A stretch of 64,000 nucleotides of DNA from Cytophagales bacterium (lineage in GTDB: Bacteria; Bacteroidota; Bacteroidia; Cytophagales; Spirosomataceae), in the NCBI GenBank assembly GCA_013298025.1, contig JAAFJE010000022.1:1-64000 (forward strand). Reading direction: 5' to 3'. Below, piece by piece: positions 52,891-61,118 of this stretch. The notes below the pieces were generated by a model. That model was not told the origin of the DNA and searched no databases. It worked only from the letters and a program-made list of their open reading frames with translations. The stretch's first letter is position 1, and each line of letters starts with the position of its first letter. The position numbers were made by a program, and so were the translations under genes.

Positions 52891-54270
52891 ATGCACAAAT
52901 TTGGCAGAAAGTATTTAGTTTGCATAAAAAACCTGTCGCAAGTGAAAGCCCTAACATCTATTTTTCTCTCAACTATCTTTTACTACACTACCGCCTTGCT
53001 GGTACTGTTGTTTGTGTTGGCGTTTTTTATGCCCATTTTATACCACTATGCCCTGCTGGCTACGTGTCTTGCAGGGGTATTGTTGCTCCTCGATGCCCTG
53101 ATGCTCTATACTTTGCAGGGTATTTTTGCCAGACGAAGCGTACCCGAAAGGCTGTCTAATGGCGACGAAAATCCGCTTTCGATTTATGTAGAAAACCATT
53201 ATACTTTTGAAGTAAAGCTCGAAATTATCGACGAAATACCTTTTCAGTTTCAGAAACGGGATGTATTATTTTTGTTACAATTACAACCGAAAGAAAGTAA
53301 AATTATCCGCTATCAACTCCGCCCCACCGAAAGAGGGGTATATCATTTTGGGGTGGTGAATATCTATGCGAGTTCGCCTTTGCGTTTATTGCAACGCCGT
53401 TTTCAGTTTGAGCAAGCCAAAGAAGTGGCGGTATATCCTTCCTTTTTGCAACTAAAAATGTATGACCTCAAGGCGATTTCGCATAAATTAACCGAGTTTG
53501 GCTTGAAAAAAATACGTAGAATAGGACAAAGCCAAGAGTTTGAACAAATTCGGCAATATGTACAAGGCGACGACATCCGTACCATCAATTGGCACGCTAC
53601 AGCTAGGCGTAATGAGTTGATGGTAAATGCTTTCCAAGAAGAAAAAGCCCAATGTGTGTATAATATTATTGATAAAGGAAGAGTGATGCAAAGCCCTTTC
53701 GATGGGCTTACTTTGCTCGATTATGCCATCAATGCTAGTTTGATTGTGAGCAATGTAGCTTTACAAAAACAAGATAAAGCTGGGCTGATGACTTTTGCCG
53801 ATACCGTACACGACCGTCTGCCAGCCGAAAGAAAGGCTACGCAAATGAACAAAATTTTGGAGGTGCTTTACCAACAAACGACTGATTTTAAAGAAAGTAG
53901 CTACGAGGCATTGTATATACAGGTAAAGAAACATATTACCCAAAGGAGCTTATTGGTGATTTATACCAATTTTGAAACAGTCACTTCTATGCGGCGACAG
54001 TTGCCTTATTTCCAGCAATTGGCCAAATCGCATTTGGTGTTGGTGGTGTTTTTTGAAAACACGGCTATTCGGGCATTATTGGAGGGCGAATCTCGTACCA
54101 CAGAAGATATTTACCAGAAAACAATTGCCGAAAAGTTTTATTATGAAAAAGAGCAAATTGTAAAAGAATTAGAAAAATATGGCATCAAAGCCTTGCTTAC
54201 AAGTCCAGCCAATTTGACCATCAATACGCTCAATCGGTATTTGTCTTACAAATCGAGAGGATTGATATAA
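52891..54270 (+). CDS. DUF58 domain-containing protein
   Basis: A 459-residue protein with two hydrophobic segments near residues 21-70 and the DUF58 domain signature GQSQEFEQIRQYVQGDDIRTINWHATARRNELMVNAFQEEK at about 210-255. A von Willebrand A-like fold follows (NIIDKGRVMQ). DUF58 proteins work with MoxR ATPases; the exact client is generally unknown. Normally they sit in one operon; here they are divergent. Confidence 0.9.
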   Translation: MHKFGRKYLVCIKNLSQVKALTSIFLSTIFYYTTALLVLLFVLAFFMPILYHYALLATCLAGVLLLLDALMLYTLQGIFARRSVPERLSNGDENPLSIYVENHYTFEVKLEIIDEIPFQFQKRDVLFLLQLQPKESKIIRYQLRPTERGVYHFGVVNIYASSPLRLLQRRFQFEQAKEVAVYPSFLQLKMYDLKAISHKLTEFGLKKIRRIGQSQEFEQIRQYVQGDDIRTINWHATARRNELMVNAFQEEKAQCVYNIIDKGRVMQSPFDGLTLLDYAINASLIVSNVALQKQDKAGLMTFADTVHDRLPAERKATQMNKILEVLYQQTTDFKESSYEALYIQVKKHITQRSLLVIYTNFETVTSMRRQLPYFQQLAKSHLVLVVFFENTAIRALLEGESRTTEDIYQKTIAEKFYYEKEQIVKELEKYGIKALLTSPANLTINTLNRYLSYKSRGLI

Positions 54271-54284
54271 GCGAAAAATTTCAG

Positions 54285-54328
54285 GCTCATATTGATACAA
54301 AACATAACTGTTTCGTATCAATATGAGC
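54285..54328. terminator. stem-loop between DUF58 and GyrI-like genes
   Basis: GCTCATATTGATAC (54285-54298) and GTATCAATATGAGC (54315-54328) are perfect complements with a 16-base loop. No T-run follows on either strand. Confidence 0.6.
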
Positions 54329-54409
54329 ATTGTACGAAGGGAAAAATAGGGCAGAAAAGCCGTTGAAAAATCCTTCGTCCAATACTCATACAGCGTATTT
54401 TGTTGAAAT

Positions 54410-54865
54410 CTAGGCATTGATGCCCAACAAAATTTCTATCACATTTTCTTCAGAAGTCAAATCAACCCATTTGTGATAAACCTCTCTTACCTGATTTGTC
54501 GGCTGATGCCCCTGAGCAAATAAGTCGTTGAATAGGCGAGTATAAAGCTCATAAGCCTGACTAAAATCGCCTTGGTGCGTATGCGACAATGCTTGAAAAG
54601 AAGCCTTTGGTTCGATTTCGTATTTACCCAAAGCGGTTTGCTCGGTTGCTACAGGCAAGGCGATTTCTAGGGTAAAAGGAGCTTCGGTGTCTTCGCCTAC
54701 ATTCCAATAAATAAATTCTAAAGGCCCTGCAATAGGCAATTGTGCTTGCTGAACAGCCTCATAAAGCGGCGACACTTCACGGGCCGCAATGTCATTAACG
54801 ACACTCAAGGTAGTTTCGGTGCGATACACCACGTAAGTTTGGGCAGGTACTTGTAAAGTTTGCAT
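54410..54865 (-). CDS. GyrI-like / effector-binding domain protein
   Basis: A 151-residue protein of the GyrI-like small-molecule-binding fold (SOUL/AraC effector-binding type). TYVVYRTETTLSVVNDIAAREVSPLYEAVQQ, GPLEFIYWN and the close YHKWVDLTSEENVIEILLGI match the fold. These stand-alone modules bind drugs or small ligands, or act as co-factors of regulators. It follows the HxlR gene on the same strand by about 80 bases, so the two may respond to the same ligand. Confidence 0.75.
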   Translation of the reverse strand: MQTLQVPAQTYVVYRTETTLSVVNDIAAREVSPLYEAVQQAQLPIAGPLEFIYWNVGEDTEAPFTLEIALPVATEQTALGKYEIEPKASFQALSHTHQGDFSQAYELYTRLFNDLFAQGHQPTNQVREVYHKWVDLTSEENVIEILLGINA

Positions 54866-54949
54866 GATTAAAGAAGTTTAAGTATTGTTTACAGGTACAA
54901 AGGAAATACCTTGTAGTGACAAGGGTATGTCAGTAGGAATAAAAAAAGA

Positions 54950-55282
54950 TTATTTTTTTATTTTCTCTTGGTGTATATAGCCCCAACGACGCATTGCTTT
55001 GACAATCGGAAATAAAGTTTCGCCATAAGGCGTTAGGGCGTATTCGACCCGAGGAGGCACTTCGGCAAATACGGTGCGTAAAAGAATGCCATCGGCTTCG
55101 AGTTCGTCTAGTTGCTTGGCAAGCATTCTTTCAGAAATAGAAGGCAAAGCCCTTTTCATCTCGCCGAAACGATTAATGCCCTTTTCGATTAAAACCAAAA
55201 TTGTGGTTTTACATTTTCCCTTCAGCACTTTCATGAAAGTATCGGACGGACAAGTATATTCTACAAAATTTTTATCTATCAT
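54950..55282 (-). CDS. HxlR family transcriptional regulator
   Basis: A 110-residue winged-helix regulator. CPSDTFMKVLKGKCKTTILVLIEKGINRFGEMKRALPSISERMLAKQLDELEADGIL covers the helix-turn-helix, and VEYALTPYGETLFPIVKAMRRWG the dimerisation helix. The N-terminal cysteine (YTCPSD) is the conserved one that senses electrophiles or aldehydes in HxlR/HypR-type proteins. Divergent from a quinone oxidoreductase gene 137 bases away, typical for a regulator controlling a detoxifying enzyme. Confidence 0.93.
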   Translation of the reverse strand: MIDKNFVEYTCPSDTFMKVLKGKCKTTILVLIEKGINRFGEMKRALPSISERMLAKQLDELEADGILLRTVFAEVPPRVEYALTPYGETLFPIVKAMRRWGYIHQEKIKK

Positions 55283-55343
55283 AAAAAAATAAAGCGTTGA
55301 TTATCAACAAAAGTGTATTTTTTGTAAGCTACCAAACCTTGTG

Positions 55344-55364
55344 TAACTACTTGACATTCAGTTA
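55344..55364. promoter_or_regulatory. candidate operator for the HxlR regulator
   Basis: TAACT (55344-55348) and AGTTA (55360-55364) form an inverted repeat with an 11-base gap in the divergent region, a size typical for winged-helix dimers. Confidence 0.35.
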
Positions 55365-55419
55365 TAATTTATTGAAGTTTACAAAATAAATATACAAGTA
55401 AATTAACAAATACAAAACC

Positions 55420-56418
55420 ATGAGTCAAAACTTTAAAGCATTAGTCATTAGCGAAACTTCAGAAAAAAAATACATCAGAAGCTTCGAGCAAAAAAACACG
55501 GATGATTTACCCGCAGGAGAAGTCTTGATTAGGGTACAGTATTCAAGCCTTAATTACAAAGATGCTCTCTCGTCGATAGGCAACAAAGGCGTTACCCGCA
55601 AATATCCGCACACGCCAGGCATTGATGCCGCAGGCGTTGTGATAGAAAGCAGCGTACCCACCTTTCGGCAGGGCGATGCCGTTGTTGTCACGAGTTACGA
55701 TTTGGGGATGAATACAGCTGGTGCATTTGCCGAGTACATTCGTGTGCCAGCCGCTTGGGTCTTGCCCTTACCAAACGATTTGACACTCTTAAACGCCATG
55801 ATTTACGGTACAGCCGGACTTACCGCAGGGCTTTGTATTCGAGCTTTACAACAGCAAGGAATCACACCTGATAAAGGAGAAATATTGGTTTCGGGAGCAA
55901 CGGGAGGCGTAGGGATTTTGTCGGTAGCCCTGTTGGCTAAACTTGGCTATACTGTAGTAGCCCTCACAGGCAAACCCGAAGCGAGTGATTTGCTAATGAG
56001 TATTGGGGCAAATCGGATGATTAATAGAGCAACATTTGAAGATAACAGTCCTAAACCCTTGCTCAAAAGTACTTATGCTGGTGCGATAGATACCGTAGGA
56101 GGAAATATATTGGCAAGCATCCTCAAGTCGTTGCAATATGGCGGAGCTGTGGCTGCTTGTGGTTTGGTGGCTTCGGCTGATTTACACACGAGTGTTTTTC
56201 CTTTTATTTTGCGAGCCAATGCCCTTGTTGGCATTGACTCTGCCGAATGCCCGATGCCTATTCGGGAGGCCATTTGGCAACATTTGGCAAGCGATTGGCG
56301 TTTGAGCGATGATACCTTGGCAACGTTACACCAAATAATTACGCTCGAACAAGTCCCTGAAAAGCTCGACTTGATGCTTGCAGGCAAAGCTTGGGGAAAA
56401 GTGGTTGTAGCCATATAA
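55420..56418 (+). CDS. YhdH/YhfP family quinone oxidoreductase (AcuI type)
   Basis: A 332-residue medium-chain dehydrogenase/reductase without the zinc-binding residues. VQYSSLNYKDALSSIGNKG, TPGIDAAGVVI and the NADPH-binding turn SGATGGVGILSVALL are evident, followed by AVAACGLVAS. Such enzymes reduce acryloyl-CoA or electrophilic enones with NADPH. Likely under the HxlR protein encoded divergently. Length normal. Confidence 0.93.
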   Translation: MSQNFKALVISETSEKKYIRSFEQKNTDDLPAGEVLIRVQYSSLNYKDALSSIGNKGVTRKYPHTPGIDAAGVVIESSVPTFRQGDAVVVTSYDLGMNTAGAFAEYIRVPAAWVLPLPNDLTLLNAMIYGTAGLTAGLCIRALQQQGITPDKGEILVSGATGGVGILSVALLAKLGYTVVALTGKPEASDLLMSIGANRMINRATFEDNSPKPLLKSTYAGAIDTVGGNILASILKSLQYGGAVAACGLVASADLHTSVFPFILRANALVGIDSAECPMPIREAIWQHLASDWRLSDDTLATLHQIITLEQVPEKLDLMLAGKAWGKVVVAI

Positions 56419-56431
56419 GGAAGTTAGTTGG

Positions 56432-56460
56432 CATCACGGGCTAGGCGAAAGCCCGTGATG
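56432..56460. terminator. terminator between the quinone oxidoreductase and SUMF1-type genes
   Basis: CATCACGGGCT (56432-56442) and AGCCCGTGATG (56450-56460) are perfect complements with a 7-base loop, between convergent genes. Confidence 0.8.
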
Positions 56461-56477
56461 TGGGCTTTTATCATCCT

Positions 56478-57602
56478 TTAATTCCTAGCCAACCGAAACC
56501 CAACGCCTTTTTTAGCTGTACCATCCCACCCACCACTATCAAAAACAGTATAATAATTATAGATTATTTTCTTTAAAACTCCTTCGTTCCAATTACTGAT
56601 GTAAGGGTAATAAAAAGGTCCAATAGGGTTATTCTTATCAAAATTATCCTCATAACTTCCTCCTCTCGTGACCTTATTATTCAGCAAATAAGTGTAGTAG
56701 CCTATTGCATCGGCGATACATACTTCGCTCACATTGCCTGATAAGTCATGAATACCCAAATCGTTGGCACGTTTCTGTCCAACAGGATGAATTTGTCCTC
56801 CACTATTGCCACCATACCACCCAACGATAGATATTTCACTACTTCCCGCATAATTAAAATTATTTGTTCCTTCACTTGTGGCGGCACATTCCCATTCCGA
56901 TTCTGTGGGTAAGCGGTAGTGGTATTTGTTCTTTGTTAGGTCATTGAGTCTAATTAAAAAAGTATCTATTTCGGCTTGTGATATATTATCTTTCGGACAA
57001 GTAGGGCAGAAAGAAGGAGTTACAGGTTCGTTCATAACATAGTTCCACAAATCTTGAGTTACTTCATATTTATTAAGCCAAAAAAGTGGTATGTCTTTAG
57101 GATAGAACTTAGAAAATCTAGCAATATTAGGACTATCAAGGGTACTAGAACTAGAAACACCATCCTGTCCTAAATTATAAAAACCACCTGAAATTTTTAT
57201 GAAAGCAGCATTCTTATCAAAGTAGTTAGAAATCCTGTTATCTGGCGTGGAGGTAAACGTAACAGGATTAATAATAGGAACATGAACATCGTTGCAATTA
57301 TCATATATTGTAGCCTCTATTGATAACGTCATATTATTTTGCAAATATATCATACAATCTTTGTAGCCTACAGTGCTATCAGTTAAAGAGAAATTACTTC
57401 CTTTAATAACCCACTTAATGGCCTTTATCTTATCGGGTACATCAATTTTAGCCGTCAAAACGAATATTCCATCATCAATAGTTATTATTTTTCTCTGTAT
57501 GTCACAAGTATAAGCTGGAAATGACTCAGGGGGGTCCATCAAACAAGAACAGAGATTTAGGATAGAAAATAACAAAAAAGTTAAAATCTTAAATTTGCGC
57601 AT
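56478..57602 (-). CDS. SUMF1/FGE-type domain lipoprotein
   Basis: A 374-residue protein with a lipoprotein signal (MRKFKILTFLLFSILNLCSC; cysteine 20), a beta-rich N-terminal part (about 30-135, perhaps Ig-like) and a C-terminal formylglycine-generating-enzyme-like domain (GGFYNLGQDG, PLFWLNKYEVTQDLWNYV, YRLPTESEWECAA, GGNSGGQIHPVGQKRANDLGIHDLSGNVSEV, GVGFRLARN). Most bacterial proteins of this type are not sulfatase-activating enzymes but ligand-binding lectin-like modules. It lies 12 bases after the pseudo-caspase gene and should be in its operon. The region is more AT-rich than its neighbours. Role unknown. Confidence 0.85.
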   Translation of the reverse strand: MRKFKILTFLLFSILNLCSCLMDPPESFPAYTCDIQRKIITIDDGIFVLTAKIDVPDKIKAIKWVIKGSNFSLTDSTVGYKDCMIYLQNNMTLSIEATIYDNCNDVHVPIINPVTFTSTPDNRISNYFDKNAAFIKISGGFYNLGQDGVSSSSTLDSPNIARFSKFYPKDIPLFWLNKYEVTQDLWNYVMNEPVTPSFCPTCPKDNISQAEIDTFLIRLNDLTKNKYHYRLPTESEWECAATSEGTNNFNYAGSSEISIVGWYGGNSGGQIHPVGQKRANDLGIHDLSGNVSEVCIADAIGYYTYLLNNKVTRGGSYEDNFDKNNPIGPFYYPYISNWNEGVLKKIIYNYYTVFDSGGWDGTAKKGVGFRLARN

Positions 57603-57614
57603 GGGTTCTAAAAG

Positions 57615-58805
57615 CTAAAATGTATAACGTAGTGCTATGCCTAGCGAGCGTTGTGCAGGCGAAAACGACAAACCTTTATTTTGTAGTTTTTTATTAATTG
57701 CTTCGGGCGACCTAATAAATAGCAAGTATCCTTCATACAGCACAGATAACGCTGATGTTGCAATAAGTGTATTAACTAAGATTAATGTTGTCTTACGGGT
57801 TTGTATAGCATCATCGTAGGCTTTTTGCCAAGTGATATAATCATTGTACGTTTTAAAATACAGGGTTTTCTTATCATATGAAGTGGCAGCATAGTTATCT
57901 GCCAAGATTTTTTTATTTTGATAGTTGTTGTTCAAAACAAAAGCTACTAAGCCTGTAGCTATGGCGGTGCTTCCTACCAAAATTTTTAACCCTACACGTG
58001 CCGGCCGACTTGCATTAATCAATTGAATATCTCTTGATAATTCATCGTATTTGACGGGCGTTTGTAAGCCTGTTGTTTTTGATGAAACATCGTTGATGGT
58101 ACTGTCTAGTACCGTTCTGATGCCCGTATTTACTTTTCCTAGGTATCTAATCAAAGACGCAGAAAAGGTACTGTTTTGAAAGTCTTGTTGTTCGTTCGAT
58201 AAATTACCTTCCTTGGCTGCAAATACCGATAGTACATTGCCATTTTTACTTGTGCTGTCTTGCACAAAACCTGAATGTATGCCCAGTCGCTCTACGTCAA
58301 AAAGCTCACGGTTGGCATCTAGCACCATAAAGCAATATTTTACTTTTTTACTGCTAAGGTTATCTTTGACACCTTTGAGTGAAATAGTATTTTTCAAAGG
58401 ATTTAGCTGGGCATCAATGGGTAAAATATAATTTGTTTTATTTTTATTGATGCCATACCCTGAAAAGTAAAAAAATACCACATCGTTTTCCTGCAAGGTA
58501 TCTTGTATGCTTTTAAGGCTGAGACTTACATTACTAGAATCGGCATCGGCCAACATTTTTACGGCAAAACCTAGTTGTTGCAAACGAGCCTTGATGGCTT
58601 TGGCGTCGTTGATGGGCGTATGAAGCTCTGGAAGGTTCTGGTAAGTACTGTTACCGATAATAAAAGCAATGCGGCGTTCTTGCTTTTTCTTCGATAAAAA
58701 AGGAAATTGTTGGGCAGATGTAGCCAATGACAACAGGCATAGCCCAAGAGTAAACACAAGCCAATTGGGTCGTAATCGTGCAGTATGGTACAGCTTATCT
58801 ATCAT
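57615..58805 (-). CDS. caspase-family (C14) homologue without catalytic residues
   Basis: A 396-residue protein. Residues 15-33 are a signal/anchor. RIAFIIGNSTYQNLPELHTPINDAKAIKARLQQLGFAV (about 45-82) is the standard start of the caspase-like p20 domain. At the histidine site the text reads FFYFSGYGINKN, with tyrosine 117 in place of histidine, and at the nucleophile site MVLDANRELFD, with asparagine 165 in place of cysteine. Two further membrane-like segments lie at about 273-292 and 340-363, and the end GIALRYTF resembles a last outer-membrane strand. The fold is therefore present but proteolysis cannot occur by the normal mechanism. Co-transcribed with an FGE-type lipoprotein. Confidence 0.85.
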   Translation of the reverse strand: MIDKLYHTARLRPNWLVFTLGLCLLSLATSAQQFPFLSKKKQERRIAFIIGNSTYQNLPELHTPINDAKAIKARLQQLGFAVKMLADADSSNVSLSLKSIQDTLQENDVVFFYFSGYGINKNKTNYILPIDAQLNPLKNTISLKGVKDNLSSKKVKYCFMVLDANRELFDVERLGIHSGFVQDSTSKNGNVLSVFAAKEGNLSNEQQDFQNSTFSASLIRYLGKVNTGIRTVLDSTINDVSSKTTGLQTPVKYDELSRDIQLINASRPARVGLKILVGSTAIATGLVAFVLNNNYQNKKILADNYAATSYDKKTLYFKTYNDYITWQKAYDDAIQTRKTTLILVNTLIATSALSVLYEGYLLFIRSPEAINKKLQNKGLSFSPAQRSLGIALRYTF

Positions 58806-58922
58806 CTTTTGTAATGGATTCGGTTGATACTAAAATGGTACAACAATTTAGTGACATTTTTATGAAAAATTAAAAGGTGAGTGCTTCAATTAGACCGATT
58901 ATTTAGTTTTCGGTCAAAAAAG

Positions 58923-58952
58923 AAAGGGAATGCGACTTATCACATTCCCTTT
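58923..58952 (-). terminator. terminator of lpd
   Basis: AAAGGGAATG (58923-58932) and CATTCCCTTT (58943-58952) pair perfectly; TTTTTT follows on the minus strand. Confidence 0.85.
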
Positions 58953-58982
58953 GGGGTGTATTCGGTGTTCTATTACTGAGGT

Positions 58983-60377
58983 TTATAAGTCAACTGCACA
59001 GCCATACGCTGCTTCTGTTGCTCCTTTGATAGCCTCAGAAATAGTTGGGTGTGGATGCACCGCTGTCATAATTTCGTGTGCTGTAGTTTCCAAACGACGA
59101 GCTACCACAACCTCTGCAATCATTTCAGTTACGTTGTAGCCAATCATGTGAGCACCCAAAAATTCGCCATATTTTGCATCGAAAATAACTTTTACAAAAC
59201 CATCTCTAGCTCCTGCGGCTGTAGCTTTTCCAGATGCCACAAATGGGAATTTACCCACTTTGATGTCGTAACCAGCTTCTTTAGCTTTTTTCTCTGTCAA
59301 ACCAACCGACGCAATTTCAGGCGAGCAATAGGTACATCCCGGAATATTGCTGTAGTCGAGTGGGTGTACAGGGTGGTTGGCAATTTTTTCAACGCAAATA
59401 ATCCCTTCGGCCGAAGCTACGTGAGCCAAAGCTGGGCCAGGTGTTACGTCACCAATAGCATAATAACCCGGAATATTGGTTTCGTACCATTGGTTAACCA
59501 AAATTTTACCTTTGTCTGTAATAATGCCTACGTCTTCCAAACCAATATTTTCGAGGTTGGCAATTACACCTGCCGCCGAAAGTACGATGTCGGCATCAAT
59601 TGTAATATTCCCAGAAGGCGTTTTTACAGCTACTTTACAACCTTCGCCAGCCGTATCAACCGATTCTACCGAAGAATTGGTATAAATATCAACGCCTAGT
59701 TTTTTGTATTGTTTGGCCAATTCTTTCGATACATCTTCGTCTTCTACTGGCACAATATTGGGCATAAACTCTACGATGGTCACTTTTGTACCCATCGCTG
59801 CATATACATAGGCAAATTCAACGCCAATTGCACCAGAGCCGATTACAACCATAGATTTAGGTTGGTTTTCCAACGACATCGCTTTACGGTAATCAATTAC
59901 CTTTACGCCATCTATCGGAATATTCGGCAACGCTCTTGCTCTTGCACCCGTGGCAATCATGATATTTTTGGCATCGTAAACCGTCACTTTGCCATCGGCA
60001 GCCGTCACTTCTACTTTTTTGCCTGGCTTCACTTTGCCATTGCCCATGATTACGTCAATTTTGTTTTTTTTCATCAAAAACTGAACGCCTTTGCTCATGG
60101 AATCGGCAACGCCACGAGAACGCTTGATTACTGCACCAAAATCTGCGTTGGCTTCCGCTACAGTAATGCCATAATCAGCCGCATGTTTGATGTATTCAAA
60201 CACCTGAGCCGATTTTAATAAAGCTTTAGTAGGAATACAACCCCAGTTCAAACAAATACCGCCTAATGACTCACGCTCAACTACTGCACATTTCAAGCCT
60301 AATTGAGAAGCACGAATCGCCGCCACGTATCCGCCTGGACCAGAGCCAATCACTATTAAATCATAAGATGTTGCCAT
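58983..60377 (-). CDS. lpd: dihydrolipoyl dehydrogenase
   Basis: A 464-residue flavoprotein, the E3 subunit of 2-oxoacid dehydrogenases and the glycine cleavage system. It has the FAD loop VIGSGPGGYVAAIRA, the redox disulfide GGICLNWGCIPTKAL, the NAD loop VVIGSGAIGVEFAYVYAAMG, and the C-terminal HPHPTISEA with the active-site histidine. A start at 60437 is possible, but the ATG at 60377 (MATSYDLIVIG) is normal. Single-gene unit. Confidence 0.96.
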   Translation of the reverse strand: MATSYDLIVIGSGPGGYVAAIRASQLGLKCAVVERESLGGICLNWGCIPTKALLKSAQVFEYIKHAADYGITVAEANADFGAVIKRSRGVADSMSKGVQFLMKKNKIDVIMGNGKVKPGKKVEVTAADGKVTVYDAKNIMIATGARARALPNIPIDGVKVIDYRKAMSLENQPKSMVVIGSGAIGVEFAYVYAAMGTKVTIVEFMPNIVPVEDEDVSKELAKQYKKLGVDIYTNSSVESVDTAGEGCKVAVKTPSGNITIDADIVLSAAGVIANLENIGLEDVGIITDKGKILVNQWYETNIPGYYAIGDVTPGPALAHVASAEGIICVEKIANHPVHPLDYSNIPGCTYCSPEIASVGLTEKKAKEAGYDIKVGKFPFVASGKATAAGARDGFVKVIFDAKYGEFLGAHMIGYNVTEMIAEVVVARRLETTAHEIMTAVHPHPTISEAIKGATEAAYGCAVDL

Positions 60378-60414
60378 TTTGTTATATTTTAAAGGGAAAA
60401 GTACAATTTGGATA

Positions 60415-60422
60415 CAAATATA
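60415..60422 (-). promoter_or_regulatory. -7 promoter element of lpd
   Basis: On the minus strand TATATTTG (60422-60415) fits TAnnTTTG and lies 38 bases before the ATG. No TTG at the expected -33 distance. Confidence 0.4.
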
Positions 60423-60510
60423 GTTATTCGTAGGCAAGTCGAATACGATTCTTAGGAAGTTTTTGAAGGAAGATAAACAGAATCAAACGAAGAAGAAAGC
60501 CTGTTTGGTA

Positions 60511-60547
60511 TAAAAGCCCATTTGAAAAGTATTTTCTTGGGCTTTTA
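60511..60547 (-). terminator. terminator of merC
   Basis: TAAAAGCCCA (60511-60520) and TGGGCTTTTA (60538-60547) pair perfectly around a 17-base loop. Confidence 0.75.
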
Positions 60548-60568
60548 TTGTAGCTAAAGGCTTGTTAC

Positions 60569-60955
60569 TTAACAAGTACAAGCTGCTTTGTATTTCCAGT
60601 TGAAATAATACGCTAAGGCTATCAAAAGCCCACCTAAAGTCCCTGTAATAAATTCAAAAGCTTCGCCCAACCATAATACTTCGAGGGCTTTTACGCTCAA
60701 GCTTGCCAACAATAATGTTAGAGGCAAACGGTATTGGTGCTTTTTGTAATCGCCCCAAAGAATTGCTCCTGCCAGCACCACACTGCCAAGAATAAACCAC
60801 AATTCCCATGTATGATTTTGTAGTAAATGCCCTCCAATGTAAGGCAATAACGTGACCAATAGGGGCGTAGCAATGCAGTGTATCGCACATAAAAGCGATA
60901 CATAAAAGCCGATTTTCTCGATTTTGATAGTAGAGTGACGATGAGATTGTTTCAT
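60569..60955 (-). CDS. MerC domain protein
   Basis: A 128-residue membrane protein with about four membrane helices. CAIHCIATPLLVTLLPYIGG contains the conserved cysteine pair of the MerC family; FILGSVVLAGAILWGDYKKHQYRLPLTLL is a second typical region; the protein ends with CTC. MerC takes up mercuric ions in mer operons; chromosomal Bacteroidota members outside mer operons are thought to handle other metals and are often grouped with Zur-type regulation. No other mer gene is present here. The promoter is overlapped by a palindromic operator. Confidence 0.85.
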   Translation of the reverse strand: MKQSHRHSTIKIEKIGFYVSLLCAIHCIATPLLVTLLPYIGGHLLQNHTWELWFILGSVVLAGAILWGDYKKHQYRLPLTLLLASLSVKALEVLWLGEAFEFITGTLGGLLIALAYYFNWKYKAACTC

Positions 60956-60961
60956 AATTGT

Positions 60962-61001
60962 AATATTGTTGCAAAATTAATACAATGCAACAATATTGCA
61001 A
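60962..61001 (-). promoter_or_regulatory. merC promoter with palindromic operator (Fur/Zur-like)
   Basis: On the minus strand TTG (61001-60999), a 19-base gap and TAATTTTG (60979-60972) fit the Bacteroidota promoter. AATATTGTTGCA (60962-60973) and TGCAACAATATT (60986-60997) form a perfect 12-bp inverted repeat flanking the -7 box, and TGCAACAATATTGCA (60986-61000) is itself a 5-5-5 palindrome like Fur/Zur boxes. Transcription would start about 10 bases before the ATG. Confidence 0.65.
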
Positions 61002-61050
61002 ACATATTTTTTGATACTTGTAGTTCCTTGTGAAGGCATTAAAACTAAAA

Positions 61051-61078
61051 AACGCTGTAGAGAATAATCTACAGCGTT
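61051..61078 (-). terminator. terminator of the 42-residue lipoprotein gene
   Basis: AACGCTGTAGA (61051-61061) and TCTACAGCGTT (61068-61078) pair perfectly; TTTTTAGTTTT follows on the minus strand. Confidence 0.85.
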
Positions 61079-61118
61079 GGGTTTGCTCGCAAGTGCCGAA
61101 TTACTTGTAAGATTATGC

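Noticed and set aside
55351-55368. TTGACA followed by TATAAT ahead of the quinone reductase gene
   Set aside because: The two boxes are only six bases apart, and Bacteroidota housekeeping promoters do not use this form.
59049-60218. Two long plus-strand open frames (216 and 169 codons)
   Set aside because: Both are antisense to lpd and show no domain features.
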